Shown here in pieces: positions 1 to 8,503 of a stretch of DNA of 64,000 nucleotides. How positions within the stretch are numbered: position 1 is the first letter of the stretch; each line of letters starts with the position of its first letter. A program made the translations under genes and the position numbers. Source of the DNA: CAYGOC01 sp964351495. GTDB taxonomy: Bacteria; Chlamydiota; Chlamydiia; Chlamydiales; SM23-39. The notes beneath the pieces were generated by a model. It was not told where the DNA came from. It did not search any database and saw only the letters and a program-made list of their open reading frames with translations. The stretch is from the NCBI GenBank assembly GCA_964351495.1, contig CAYGOC010000006.1, positions 1-64,000 on the forward strand, read 5' to 3'.

Positions 1-308
1 CCCCCAAAGGCCCCCATAAAGGTGCGAAGCGCTTCTTCCATAGAGGAAAATCCAGCAGAGCCACCGGCTCCTCCTCCTCCGAATCCTTTTAATCCTTCCT
101 CTCCATACTGATCATATACCTGTTTTTTCTTGGCATCACTTAAAACTTCATAGGCCTCAGATACTTCTTTAAAGCGGGCTTCAGCAGAAGGATCTCCCTG
201 GTTTTTGTCAGGATGATATTGCAAGGCCTTCTTACGATAGGCTTTTTTTATCTCTTCAGGGGTGGCTGTTTTAGAAATTCCTAGTACAGAGTAATAATCT
301 TTTTTCAT
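1..308 (-). CDS. dnaJ: Chaperone protein DnaJ (N-terminal part)
   Basis: The minus strand from the ATG at 308 encodes a J domain (residues about 1-68) with the HPD motif (H32-P33-D34) that stimulates DnaK ATPase. A glycine-rich stretch begins near residue 84. The gene runs off the left edge, so the zinc-binding and C-terminal domains are not visible. DnaJ delivers unfolded clients to DnaK in the cytosol. It follows rpsU on the same strand, as in Chlamydia (CT341-CT342), but a terminator-like hairpin lies between them, so it probably has its own promoter. Confidence 0.95.
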   Translation of the reverse strand, partial: MKKDYYSVLGISKTATPEEIKKAYRKKALQYHPDKNQGDPSAEARFKEVSEAYEVLSDAKKKQVYDQYGEEGLKGFGGGGAGGSAGFSSMEEALRTFMGAFG

Positions 309-340
309 AAAAAAAATAAAATAATTGCTTGAGAGTATTG

Positions 341-368
341 TAAAAGAAAACCCCTTTTTCTTAAAGGG
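341..368 (-). terminator. Intrinsic terminator after rpsU
   Basis: On the minus strand a CCCTTT/AAAGGG stem (363-368 with 352-357, 5-nt loop) is followed by a T-rich run (GTTTTCTTTTA). Just upstream, 370-377 and 387-394 form another perfect 8-bp inverted repeat (CTTTTTAG/CTAAAAAG). Together they look like an intrinsic terminator separating rpsU from dnaJ. Confidence 0.55.
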
Positions 369-402
369 TCTTTTTAGCAAAGCTTTCTAAAAAGTGCTAA
401 AA

Positions 403-597
403 TTAAAATCCTTTTCGGAAAGCAGTTTTCGCTCTTTTTTTCGCAGCTTTTGATTTGGCTCTACTTTTGACAGAAGGTTTGTCATAGAAACGGTTTGCTT
501 TTGCCGTCTTCATAATTCCTTCTTTATCTAGTTTTTTTTTGAGGGCTCTGAGAGCTTTTTCGATCGGTTCTCCGATTCTGACTTTGATGCTAGGCAT
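403..597 (-). CDS. rpsU: 30S ribosomal protein S21
   Basis: This 64-aa, very basic protein begins MPSIKVRIGEPIEKALRALK, the S21 signature, and has a Lys/Arg-rich tail typical of S21. S21 joins the 30S platform late in assembly and helps initiation. An AAGGAA ribosome binding site lies just upstream of the ATG at 597. It sits between tsaB and dnaJ on the minus strand, the chlamydial order, and is followed by a terminator-like hairpin. Confidence 0.93.
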   Translation of the reverse strand: MPSIKVRIGEPIEKALRALKKKLDKEGIMKTAKANRFYDKPSVKSRAKSKAAKKRAKTAFRKGF

Positions 598-681
598 TTT
601 TTAGTTCCTTTTCTGTCCTTAAATGGTTTTCTGTTTGTGCCAGAACTGTAGGCTACAATCTTCTTTAAGTAAAGATGGTAC

Positions 682-1329
682 TCAATCTCTTCCTTTTTCG
701 CAAGAAAGGGGAGCATAAAGGGGAGAAAAAAAGGAAAAAGAATTCTCCTTTTTTTGGAATTTTTCGTACAGGTATGCGGCTAAAAAAGGGTAATTGGGTT
801 CTTTTTTCTCCCAATTAAGAGGGGAAAAGAAAATTTTCGTTTCTAAATCTTCTTTTACATGGCTGATCCAAAGGGAGTTTTTTTCTAAAATAAGGGGGGT
901 TTTTTCTAAAAGGATGGTTTTATGGGGGAAGAAGAAAGAGACTCCCTCTTTATCTTTTTTTCCTTCTAGCACAAAAATACCGGAAGATTTTGCATCAGAA
1001 ATGAGGGAAAAAGGGCCTGCTTTATCAGGGGTTAAGCTGATTAAAGAACAAAAGCTAATAAGAGGTATTTGATGTGCATAGGCAAACGATTTTCCTATGG
1101 TAATTCCTACTTTACTTCCGGTAAAAGAGCCCGGGCCTGTTCCTATAGCTAGGTAAGATACATTTTTAGAGGAAAGGAAATATTTTTTTTGCCAGGAAGA
1201 GAGGGTTTCCAATATAGGGGCTGAAATTTTCGTGTTTTGGGAAAGGGTAAAAAGGTCTATTACCTTTCCCTCTTTTGTTAAAATAAGGAAAGATGTGAGA
1301 GAGGCTGTGTCTAAAATAAGTCCATACAT
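682..1329 (-). CDS. tsaB: tRNA threonylcarbamoyladenosine biosynthesis protein TsaB
   Basis: The 215-aa protein starts with the actin-like fold opening MYGLILDTASLTSFLIL and contains GTGPGSFTGSKVGITIGK (about residues 63-80), the hallmark of the YeaZ/TsaB family. TsaB is a non-catalytic partner of TsaD in making t6A37 on ANN-decoding tRNAs. The length is normal for the family. It is divergent from lon and upstream of rpsU, as in Chlamydia, where it is annotated as a glycoprotease-like gene (CT343). The ribosome binding site is weak. Confidence 0.9.
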   Translation of the reverse strand: MYGLILDTASLTSFLILTKEGKVIDLFTLSQNTKISAPILETLSSWQKKYFLSSKNVSYLAIGTGPGSFTGSKVGITIGKSFAYAHQIPLISFCSLISLTPDKAGPFSLISDAKSSGIFVLEGKKDKEGVSFFFPHKTILLEKTPLILEKNSLWISHVKEDLETKIFFSPLNWEKKEPNYPFLAAYLYEKFQKKENSFSFFSPLYAPLSCEKGRD

Positions 1330-1433
1330 GCTCTAAGATGATAGCAAAACTGAGTAGAGGTTGTCTAGGTTGCTCTTTTTTGAAAGAGATGGTAGATTAG
1401 ACGGAAGTTTATATCTGTTTGATAGGAGTTTTT

Positions 1434-4010
1434 TTGAAACACGATCCGTTATCTCAAGAAGAGATTTCACTGGCGACCTTAGAGTCAGGGAAACCTATAA
1501 GAAAAAAAGGAAAGAAAAAAGGAGCTTCCGGGGAGAAAAGTCTCTATCCGAAAGAGCTTGATATCATTCCTTTAAGTAGAAGACCCTTTTTTCCCGGAAT
1601 GGCAGCTCCTTTGGTTATTGAGCCGGGCGGATATTATGAAGTGCTAAAAAAAGTAGCAAAAACTCCCCACAAGTGTTTAGGGCTTTTCTTAACAAAACAA
1701 GAGAATGCCAATATTTATAAGCTTAAAGAAGAAGACTTATGTAGGGTAGGAGTAGTTGCCAAGATTTTGCGTATCATCCCCTTAGAAAATGGGGGAGCCC
1801 AGGTAGTTTTGAACATGGAAAAAAGGGCCTTAATTGACAGCGCAAAATTAGAGGGAGGTCTTTTAAAAATAGAGGCTTCTTATTATGAAGAGCCTCTTTC
1901 AGAAGAGGTTTCTAGAGAGATAAAAGCCTACTCTATCAGTATCGTAACCACGATTAAAGAGCTTTTAAAGTTAAATCCCCTTTTCAAAGAAGAGCTACAG
2001 GTTTTTTTAGGACATTCTGATTTTACAGAGCCGGGAAAACTTGCTGACTTTGCAGTAGCTTTGACAACAGCTTCCAGAGAGGAGCTGCAAGCAGTTTTAG
2101 AAAGTCTTTCTTTGCAGGAGAGAATAGACAAAGCGCTTCTTCTTTTAAAAAAAGAGCTCGATTTAAGCCGTCTTCAAAACAATATCAATCAAAGAATCGA
2201 AGGGACTATTTCTAAGGCTCAAAGGGACTTTTTTTTAAAAGAGCAGTTAAAAGTTATTAAAAAAGAATTAGGTCTGGAAAAAGAAGATAAGCTTTTAGAT
2301 GTGGAAAAATTCCGCAAAAGGTTGCAAGGAAAAACTGTTCCGGAAGCGGCTTCTAAAGTAATCGAAGAAGAAATGGAAAAACTCAAAGCGTTAGACCCGC
2401 ATTCTTCTGAATATTCTGTCTGTAGAAACTATGTAGACTGGCTCACGGTTCTCCCTTGGGGGATTTCTCAAAAAGAAGATAAAGGGTTTTTTGAAGCAGA
2501 AAAAATCTTAGAGGAAGATCACTATGGGCTCAAAGATGTAAAAGAGCGCATATTAGAATTTATCGGAGTGGGTAAACTTACCAATGGGGTAAAGGGGAGT
2601 ATTATTTGTTTAGTAGGGCCTCCTGGTGTGGGAAAGACAAGCCTTGGAAAAAGTATTGCAAGAGCTCTCAATCGAAAGTTTTATCGTTTCTCTGTTGGAG
2701 GAATGAAAGACGAAGGGGAGATTAAAGGACATAGAAGAACCTACATTGGGGCTATGCCGGGAAAACTGGTGCAGGCTTTAAAGGTAACAGGGAGCATGAA
2801 TCCTGTTATCATGATTGATGAGGTAGATAAAATGGGAGGAAGTCCTTATCAGGGAGACCCCGCTTCTGCTTTATTAGAGGCTTTAGATTCAGAGCAAAAT
2901 GAGGAGTTTTTGGATCATTATTTAGATGTTCCTTGCGATCTTTCTCAAGTGTTATTCATTGTTACTGCAAACGTATTAGATACCATTATGGATCCTTTGA
3001 AGGATCGAATGGAAGTGATTCGTTTATCCGGGTATATCGGTTCTGAAAAAGTAGAGATCGCCAAAAAATATCTTATTCCTAAAAATCGAAAGAATATGGG
3101 GTTAAAAGGGACAGAGGTGAGCTTTTCTCCTTCTGCTATTTCTCAAGTTATCCAAAACTATGCAAGGGAAGCGGGAGTTCGTTCTTTAGAGAGTCAGATA
3201 AAAAAGATTTTGCGCAAAGTAGCGGTTAAAGTAGCTAGAGCTAAAGAAGAAAAAAAACCTTTTGAGAAAGAGACGATAACGTTAGAGAACCTGGAAAACT
3301 ACTTAGGAAAACCCATTTTTACCTCAGATAGGTTTTATGAAAAAACTCCTGTGGGAGTAGCTACAGGCCTTGCTTGGACTTCTTTAGGGGGAGCGACCCT
3401 TTACATAGAGTCTGCCTCTTCTAAAGGAGAAAAGACTCTTATGAAGTTAACTGGACAAGCAGGAGATGTAATGAAAGAATCTGCGGAGATAGCGTGGAGT
3501 TATGTAAAAGCTTCTTCAGAGAAATTTTTTCCCGGGATTCCTTTTTTTGAAAAGAAAGAGGTTCATATTCACATACCGGAAGGGGCTACTCCTAAAGATG
3601 GTCCTTCTGCAGGAATTACCATGGCCACTTCTTTACTGTCTCTTTTAGCAGAAAAACCTATTTTACAAGATTTAGGGATGACGGGAGAGCTTACTTTAAC
3701 GGGAAGAGTTTTGAAAATTGGTGGTGTTAAAGAAAAAGTGATAGCGGCAAAAAGATCTTCTTTAAAAGAGTTAATCTTTCCAAAAGAGAATAAAAAAGAC
3801 TTTGAAGAACTTCCTCCTTATTTGAAAAAGGGTCTTGCTGTACATTTTGTAGAGACGTATGAAGAGGTTTTCTCGATTGTGTTTGGCAAAAGCCGAAAAA
3901 AAGTTGCGTCTACCGAGGGAAAAGCTGATGAATCAAAGTTGGGAAGTAAAAAGCCTGGAAAAAATACAAGATCCAAAAAATCTCGTAGATCTTCTAGAAA
4001 AACTACGTAA
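1434..4010 (+). CDS. lon: ATP-dependent Lon protease
   Basis: The frame is open from a TTG at 1419, but a clear AGGAG at 1424-1428 places the likely start at the TTG at 1434 (MKHDPLSQ...), giving 858 aa. Domains in order are a LonN substrate domain, an AAA+ module with Walker A GPPGVGKTS (near 2611), Walker B MIDEVDK, and a LonC peptidase. The peptidase has the catalytic Ser in DGPSAG (near 3600) and the Lys in GGVKEKV (near 3724). Lon degrades misfolded and regulatory proteins. The last 40 or so residues form a Lys/Ser/Arg-rich tail whose DNA also carries the start of the next gene in another frame. Confidence 0.96.
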   Translation: MKHDPLSQEEISLATLESGKPIRKKGKKKGASGEKSLYPKELDIIPLSRRPFFPGMAAPLVIEPGGYYEVLKKVAKTPHKCLGLFLTKQENANIYKLKEEDLCRVGVVAKILRIIPLENGGAQVVLNMEKRALIDSAKLEGGLLKIEASYYEEPLSEEVSREIKAYSISIVTTIKELLKLNPLFKEELQVFLGHSDFTEPGKLADFAVALTTASREELQAVLESLSLQERIDKALLLLKKELDLSRLQNNINQRIEGTISKAQRDFFLKEQLKVIKKELGLEKEDKLLDVEKFRKRLQGKTVPEAASKVIEEEMEKLKALDPHSSEYSVCRNYVDWLTVLPWGISQKEDKGFFEAEKILEEDHYGLKDVKERILEFIGVGKLTNGVKGSIICLVGPPGVGKTSLGKSIARALNRKFYRFSVGGMKDEGEIKGHRRTYIGAMPGKLVQALKVTGSMNPVIMIDEVDKMGGSPYQGDPASALLEALDSEQNEEFLDHYLDVPCDLSQVLFIVTANVLDTIMDPLKDRMEVIRLSGYIGSEKVEIAKKYLIPKNRKNMGLKGTEVSFSPSAISQVIQNYAREAGVRSLESQIKKILRKVAVKVARAKEEKKPFEKETITLENLENYLGKPIFTSDRFYEKTPVGVATGLAWTSLGGATLYIESASSKGEKTLMKLTGQAGDVMKESAEIAWSYVKASSEKFFPGIPFFEKKEVHIHIPEGATPKDGPSAGITMATSLLSLLAEKPILQDLGMTGELTLTGRVLKIGGVKEKVIAAKRSSLKELIFPKENKKDFEELPPYLKKGLAVHFVETYEEVFSIVFGKSRKKVASTEGKADESKLGSKKPGKNTRSKKSRRSSRKTT

Positions 4011-4419
4011 AGAGAAAAAAACCATTGCTACGTTAAACGGTTCTTTTGATCTTATGCATGCAGGTCATTTGCATATGATCTATGAGGCTTCCAAACAGGC
4101 AGATGTTTTAATTGTAGCGCTTAATACAGACGATTCCATCCGCAAATATAAAGGAGAGACAAGACCTATAGTTCCTTTAACGTATCGCCTTCAAATGATG
4201 GCGGCGCTCTCTTTTGTAGATTATGTAACCTATTTTTCAGAAGAAGATCCTATAAGGATACTGAGTTTAATAAAGCCGGATGTTCATGTAAATGGATCGG
4301 AGTATGGAGAAAACTGTATAGAAGCAGAAACAGTCAAAAAATATGGGGGGAGGATGCATATTGTCGCTTTAAAAAAGGGACTTTCTACTTCCGAAATTAT
4401 AAATAAGATAAAAACATGA
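3928..4419 (+). CDS. rfaE2: RfaE domain II-like nucleotidyltransferase (ADP-heptose synthesis type)
   Basis: The 163-aa protein has the cytidylyl/adenylyltransferase fold: GSFDLMHAGH (the HxGH nucleotide-binding motif) near residues 43-52, then RPIVPLTYRLQMMAAL, PDVHVNGSEY and a C-terminal STSEIINKI. This is the layout of the C-terminal half of HldE (RfaE domain II), here as a stand-alone protein. The frame is open from 3859, but the ATG at 3928 with GAGGGA at 3915-3920 is the better start. It overlaps the lon end by 83 nt in a different frame. The precise substrate (heptose-1-phosphate versus glycerol-phosphate) is inferred. Confidence 0.75.
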   Translation: MNQSWEVKSLEKIQDPKNLVDLLEKLRKEKKTIATLNGSFDLMHAGHLHMIYEASKQADVLIVALNTDDSIRKYKGETRPIVPLTYRLQMMAALSFVDYVTYFSEEDPIRILSLIKPDVHVNGSEYGENCIEAETVKKYGGRMHIVALKKGLSTSEIINKIKT

Positions 4420-5510
4420 GATCTTTACAAACGATACCCGACCAAAAAAAAGCCAAGAAATTTTCTGCTTATTTAAGAAGTCAGAAAATAGAAAATAGTT
4501 GCGAAATAACCCTTAACAAGCAGACCTCTCAAATCGAGTGTACTATTTGGATTCGGGAAGAGGATGAACTAGAAAAAGCTACCAAGCTTTGGGAAGAGTT
4601 TGAAAAAAATCCGGAAGATCCCAAATATTCTACTCCTCAATTTCAAAAACCGGTTATTTCTGCTATTAAAAATCCCAAAGTGGTTTTGGAAGAGGAAAAA
4701 AAAGAGCCTTCTTTAAAAAAGGGGGGAACCTACTTTTTTTTAGCTTTGTGTATTTTTATCTTCCTTCTTCAGCTTGTACAAAAAATGCAAATAGAAAAAA
4801 AAAACGAGGGAGAGCCTCTTTTAGTTTTTACCAAAATAGAAAAACTGTTCTTGTTTGATTTTCCTCAAGCTTTAGAAAAGCTGGGACCTATCTACGTAAG
4901 TAACATGCAGCAGGTAAAAAAAGCCTCAGAGGAAATAGAAAAGCTTCCCTATTTTCATGGGATATATCCAAAGCTTGTAGATTTGTTTTCAAAAGGAAAA
5001 CAAGAGGGTAAAGGTCCTCTTTTTGAACGAATTAGAAAAGGGGAGATTTGGAGATTCCTTACTCCTTCGTTTTTACACGGGGGGTTTTTGCATATTTTGT
5101 TTAATATGCTATGGCTTGTAGTCTTAGGAAAACAGATAGAAGAAAGAATCCATTTATTGCGGTTTTTCCTTTTTGTGATAATTACTGCAATGATTTCCAA
5201 TACCTTTCAGTACTTTATGAGCGGTCCTATATTTTTAGGATTTTCCGGGGTAATCACCGCTATGGCCGGATTTATTTGGATGCGAAAAAAAGTAGCTCCT
5301 TGGGAGAGCTATCCTTTAGGGAATACGACCCTTTTGTTTTTAGCTTTTTATGTTTTAGCTCTTTTTGCCTTTCAGGTGGCGGGGTTTTTCTTTGAGGCAC
5401 TCTCTTCGAGTCCTTTTCAGTTAAAAATTGCCAATACAGGCCATATAGTGGGCGCTTTAGCGGGAATGGTATTGGGTCGGCTCTCTTTTTTCTCCTGGAG
5501 GGTTTCTTGA
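4416..5510 (+). CDS. Rhomboid-family intramembrane serine protease
   Basis: This 364-aa protein has a soluble N-terminal domain (about residues 1-100), then a membrane anchor (FFLALCIFIFLLQLV) and a rhomboid core. The core shows HGGFLHILFNMLWL (the HxxxN element), the catalytic serine in LGFSGV, and the histidine in NTGHIVGALAGMVLG. Both dyad residues are present, so it should cleave transmembrane substrates. Its ATG overlaps the previous stop (ATGA), and its stop overlaps the TTG of rnz, so the three genes are translationally coupled. The N-terminal domain resembles the cytoplasmic domain of GlpG. Confidence 0.88.
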   Translation: MRSLQTIPDQKKAKKFSAYLRSQKIENSCEITLNKQTSQIECTIWIREEDELEKATKLWEEFEKNPEDPKYSTPQFQKPVISAIKNPKVVLEEEKKEPSLKKGGTYFFLALCIFIFLLQLVQKMQIEKKNEGEPLLVFTKIEKLFLFDFPQALEKLGPIYVSNMQQVKKASEEIEKLPYFHGIYPKLVDLFSKGKQEGKGPLFERIRKGEIWRFLTPSFLHGGFLHILFNMLWLVVLGKQIEERIHLLRFFLFVIITAMISNTFQYFMSGPIFLGFSGVITAMAGFIWMRKKVAPWESYPLGNTTLLFLAFYVLALFAFQVAGFFFEALSSSPFQLKIANTGHIVGALAGMVLGRLSFFSWRVS

Positions 5511-6433
5511 GCGTAAAGGATTTGATTATTTTAGGAACTTCTTCTCAGCAGCCAACTCGAAAAAGAAATCATGGAGGCTATCTTCTTAGATGGAGAGAGA
5601 AAGGATTTCTGTTTGATCCGGGAGAGGGGACTCAAAGGCAATTTATCTTTGCGGAGGTAGCTCCTACTGTGGTGACCTATATTTTCGTAAGTCATTTTCA
5701 TGGGGATCATTGTTTGGGATTAGGCTCTATGTTAATGAGGCTCAACTTAGATAAAGTCTCTCATAAGATTCATTGTTTTTATCCTGCAAGCGGGGCAAAG
5801 TTTTTTCAAAGGCTTCGTTATGGAACGATTTATCATGAAAACATTGAGGTGGTAGAGCATCCCATAAAAAAGGGAGGGCAGATCTTTGAAGACGAAGACT
5901 TTGTTTTTTTTGCAGACTTTTTGGAGCATGGAGCTCAAAATTTGGGCTTTCGTATTGAAGAAAAGCCAAAAAGGAGATTTTACAAAGAGAAGCTGCAAGA
6001 AAAAAAAATCAAAGGTCCCTTAGTAAAACTTTTAGAAGAGAAGGGGTCTATCATTGTAGATAAAGAGAAGGTTGTTTTAGAAGAGGTAAGCTACTTACAA
6101 AAAGGGGATATATTTTCGTATATAATTGACACCAGACCCTGTAAGGAAGCTGTAGATTTGGCTAAGGAGGCAACGCTACTTTTAGCAGAGAGTACCTTTT
6201 TAGAAGACAAAAAAGATCTTGCTAAGAGGTATCATCATATGACGGCAAAAGAGGCGGCTTCTTTAGCTAAAAAAGCGGGGGTAAAAAAGTTGGTGCTTAC
6301 CCACTTCTCAGCCAGATACACCGATGAAAGGCTATTTGAAAAAGAAGCGCAAGAGGTATTCCCGAATACCGTAGCAGCTAAAGATTTAATGCGACTTTCC
6401 TTTTCTGAAAAGGAAGAGATGATTGTTTCATAA
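5507..6433 (+). CDS. rnz: Ribonuclease Z
   Basis: The 308-aa metallo-beta-lactamase-fold nuclease carries SHFHGDHCLGL (the HxHxDH zinc motif), LEHG near residue 147 and LTHFSARY near the C-terminus. This matches the tRNase Z family, which trims 3' trailers from tRNA precursors lacking CCA. That fits the tRNA-Gly in this window, whose CCA is not encoded. It starts at a TTG (5507) overlapping the upstream stop by 4 nt, with GGAGG about 5 nt before it. The position between lon and xerC matches CT346 in C. trachomatis. Confidence 0.93.
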   Translation: MSVKDLIILGTSSQQPTRKRNHGGYLLRWREKGFLFDPGEGTQRQFIFAEVAPTVVTYIFVSHFHGDHCLGLGSMLMRLNLDKVSHKIHCFYPASGAKFFQRLRYGTIYHENIEVVEHPIKKGGQIFEDEDFVFFADFLEHGAQNLGFRIEEKPKRRFYKEKLQEKKIKGPLVKLLEEKGSIIVDKEKVVLEEVSYLQKGDIFSYIIDTRPCKEAVDLAKEATLLLAESTFLEDKKDLAKRYHHMTAKEAASLAKKAGVKKLVLTHFSARYTDERLFEKEAQEVFPNTVAAKDLMRLSFSEKEEMIVS

Positions 6434-6600
6434 CAAAAATAATATAATCTTTTTTTGAGTAAAATAGTTTATTTTACTTTATTCCTATCTTTCTGTGTTT
6501 CAGCTGTTTTAAATGCTTATTTTGTTAAAACAATTAGTTTGCTTTAATATCTGTTTTCTTGTTAAAATCTGCCTAATAAAAATTAAAATAGAGGCTTTTT

Positions 6601-8391
6601 GTGGAACTTTCTACTATTAAAAATCTTATCACTCATGATTACAATCCTTTTACCTCACCCGTAAAGAATGGGTCTATTTTAGTATTGAAGATAATGAGGG
6701 TAGCTCAAAGATTTTTGTATTCTTTGGTGAATGCGGTTTTTAGTACAAACCTTGAAGTGGAAAAATGGGATGTAGTAGATAATAAAAGCCCTATTCGTTC
6801 ATTTTTCCTTTGTCTGCCTGGTGGTGGGGTTTTTGGTGTTTATCTTTTTGAAAGGTTCTCCAAAAATGTAGGAGGGGACAAGGCAGTTCAGATAGAAAAA
6901 TTACAAGATTTTTTTTCCGTAGTAACTGAAAAAACTCTGAAAATGCATACGGAACTTTTTTTACAGCTTCTACCTAAAGATCAAGAAGGATGGCCGGGAG
7001 CAGATACGTTTGTAGAACAGATTCTTCAACTTAAACCTAGTTTGCGATATCAGGAACGGGGCATCTTTTTAAATAGATTAGAAGTAATCCTTTCTGAGGA
7101 AGATGAAAACAGGCCTTTATCTAGAAATCAACTCTATTATCGAGAAGTGCTTTTATTGCTATTTCAAGAGTACTTTAAGAATCACAAAGAAGAAGCTCAA
7201 AGCTTTGTTAACACTCTTTCTCCAAGAATGAAAGAATTAGTTTTATCGAACGCTCCTTTATCTTTATTATCTTCAGCTCAAAAGGTAGAAGATATGAAGG
7301 AGAATCCTTCGTTAGAGTATGAAGATGTTGATCCTTCTATTTTTCTGAAAGGATTTAATGCTTATAAAGAAGCAAAAGAGCTAGCTAAACAAGATTGGCG
7401 AAACACAAATTCGTTCTACTCGTTTTCCTTTCCAGCCTTATATTTCATAGAAAAAGAAGCCTATAAAGAACAACCAGAGGCGGATCAAATTGCGTGGGTA
7501 AGGGGCTGTTTAACGGCAGAATGCAAAAACAATGAAGAGGAAAACGGGGAATATAATCACTATTTACGTTCTGCGACCCGCTTCATATCAGAGACACAGT
7601 TTTCAGAATCAATGCAGCAAAAAATCAAAGAGACTCCTTTATCTGATAGCAGGAAGATCGATATCATAATCAACTTCCCTAGATTGCTGCCTGTATTTTC
7701 CTTTACAAAGGGTGACATAAATTCTTTGTTAAAAGAAACGAGAAATACACTCCTTTTAAGGAGTGGGTATGCGATTGAAAATCTGGATCTTAAAGATGAA
7801 TTTATAAGGTCTTTTGTAATCCAAAATCTTGATAAGTGTCATAGCAATTCTTTTTTTCACCTATCTAGAGCCCAAGTTCTAGAGCTTTTCTTATTAGCGG
7901 ATAATAAAGGGAAGAAAACAATTGTAGATTGTCAATCAGCTATTCAGAAATTAGATCTTAAAAATAAAGGGGTAATAGATTATTTTATCGAACTTATCAA
8001 AAAAGATATATCTTACCTTACGGGATTGACTCTGCCGCAAACTTTTATAGAAGCAATTTTTAAAGACCAGAACATATCTAGAGATTCGAAGTTATGGATA
8101 ATATCGAATAGATTGGTAAAATGCGATTTTCAGAATTTAGAGGGAATCCCTTCTTGTATTTCATTTTTACAAAGTTTAACCTCAAAGGATGTCTCGTCCG
8201 ATATAAATGCGGAGTTTTTAGGTGCTTTTGAACAGGCTTTTGAAAAAGCTACCGAAAACCAGCAGCTACAGTTATTAGAAATAGATGCGGTAAAAGAACT
8301 CTCGTTTTTACGGGAATTGGACCCGGAAAATTTTCCTAAAAACGTACAAGAGTCTCTCATTCAAATACAAGCTGACCAAAATAGCTGGTAA
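6601..8391 (+). CDS. Unknown 596-aa protein, possible lineage-specific effector
   Basis: I do not recognise this protein. It starts at GTG 6601 with GAGG at 6591-6594. It is acidic, Leu/Glu/Lys-rich and predicted mostly helical, with no clear signal peptide. One short glycine-rich hydrophobic stretch (LCLPGGGVFGVYLF) lies near residues 73-86. Length, lack of motifs and isolation between housekeeping genes in a place where Chlamydia has none suggest a lineage-specific gene. Upstream (6434-6600) is AT-rich and contains TTGTTAAAAT (6559-6568), also found before the unknown gene at 27795. A role as a T3SS substrate is speculation. Confidence 0.8.
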   Translation: MELSTIKNLITHDYNPFTSPVKNGSILVLKIMRVAQRFLYSLVNAVFSTNLEVEKWDVVDNKSPIRSFFLCLPGGGVFGVYLFERFSKNVGGDKAVQIEKLQDFFSVVTEKTLKMHTELFLQLLPKDQEGWPGADTFVEQILQLKPSLRYQERGIFLNRLEVILSEEDENRPLSRNQLYYREVLLLLFQEYFKNHKEEAQSFVNTLSPRMKELVLSNAPLSLLSSAQKVEDMKENPSLEYEDVDPSIFLKGFNAYKEAKELAKQDWRNTNSFYSFSFPALYFIEKEAYKEQPEADQIAWVRGCLTAECKNNEEENGEYNHYLRSATRFISETQFSESMQQKIKETPLSDSRKIDIIINFPRLLPVFSFTKGDINSLLKETRNTLLLRSGYAIENLDLKDEFIRSFVIQNLDKCHSNSFFHLSRAQVLELFLLADNKGKKTIVDCQSAIQKLDLKNKGVIDYFIELIKKDISYLTGLTLPQTFIEAIFKDQNISRDSKLWIISNRLVKCDFQNLEGIPSCISFLQSLTSKDVSSDINAEFLGAFEQAFEKATENQQLQLLEIDAVKELSFLRELDPENFPKNVQESLIQIQADQNSW

Positions 8392-8440
8392 AGGGACGTT
8401 TTTAAAACAAACAACTTAGAGTAGGTTTTACAGAGGCTTT

Positions 8441-8469
8441 CGGGGTATTTCTCAAAGAGAAAAACCCTG
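8441..8469. terminator. Bidirectional terminator-like hairpin between convergent genes
   Basis: GGGTATTTCTC (8443-8453) and GAGAAAAACCC (8457-8467) pair with one mismatch around an AAA loop. The stem extends by G-T and C-G pairs outward. It lies between the 596-aa plus-strand gene and the minus-strand methylase. There is no strong U-run on either side, so termination efficiency is uncertain. Confidence 0.4.
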
Positions 8470-8503
8470 AGGTCTATAGGCGTTTTGTCTCCTCAAAAGA
8501 ATC

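Noticed and set aside
1370..1398. TTGCTC-N17-TAGATT as a lon promoter
   Set aside because: Only 3/6 and 4/6 matches; not distinguishable from chance in this composition.
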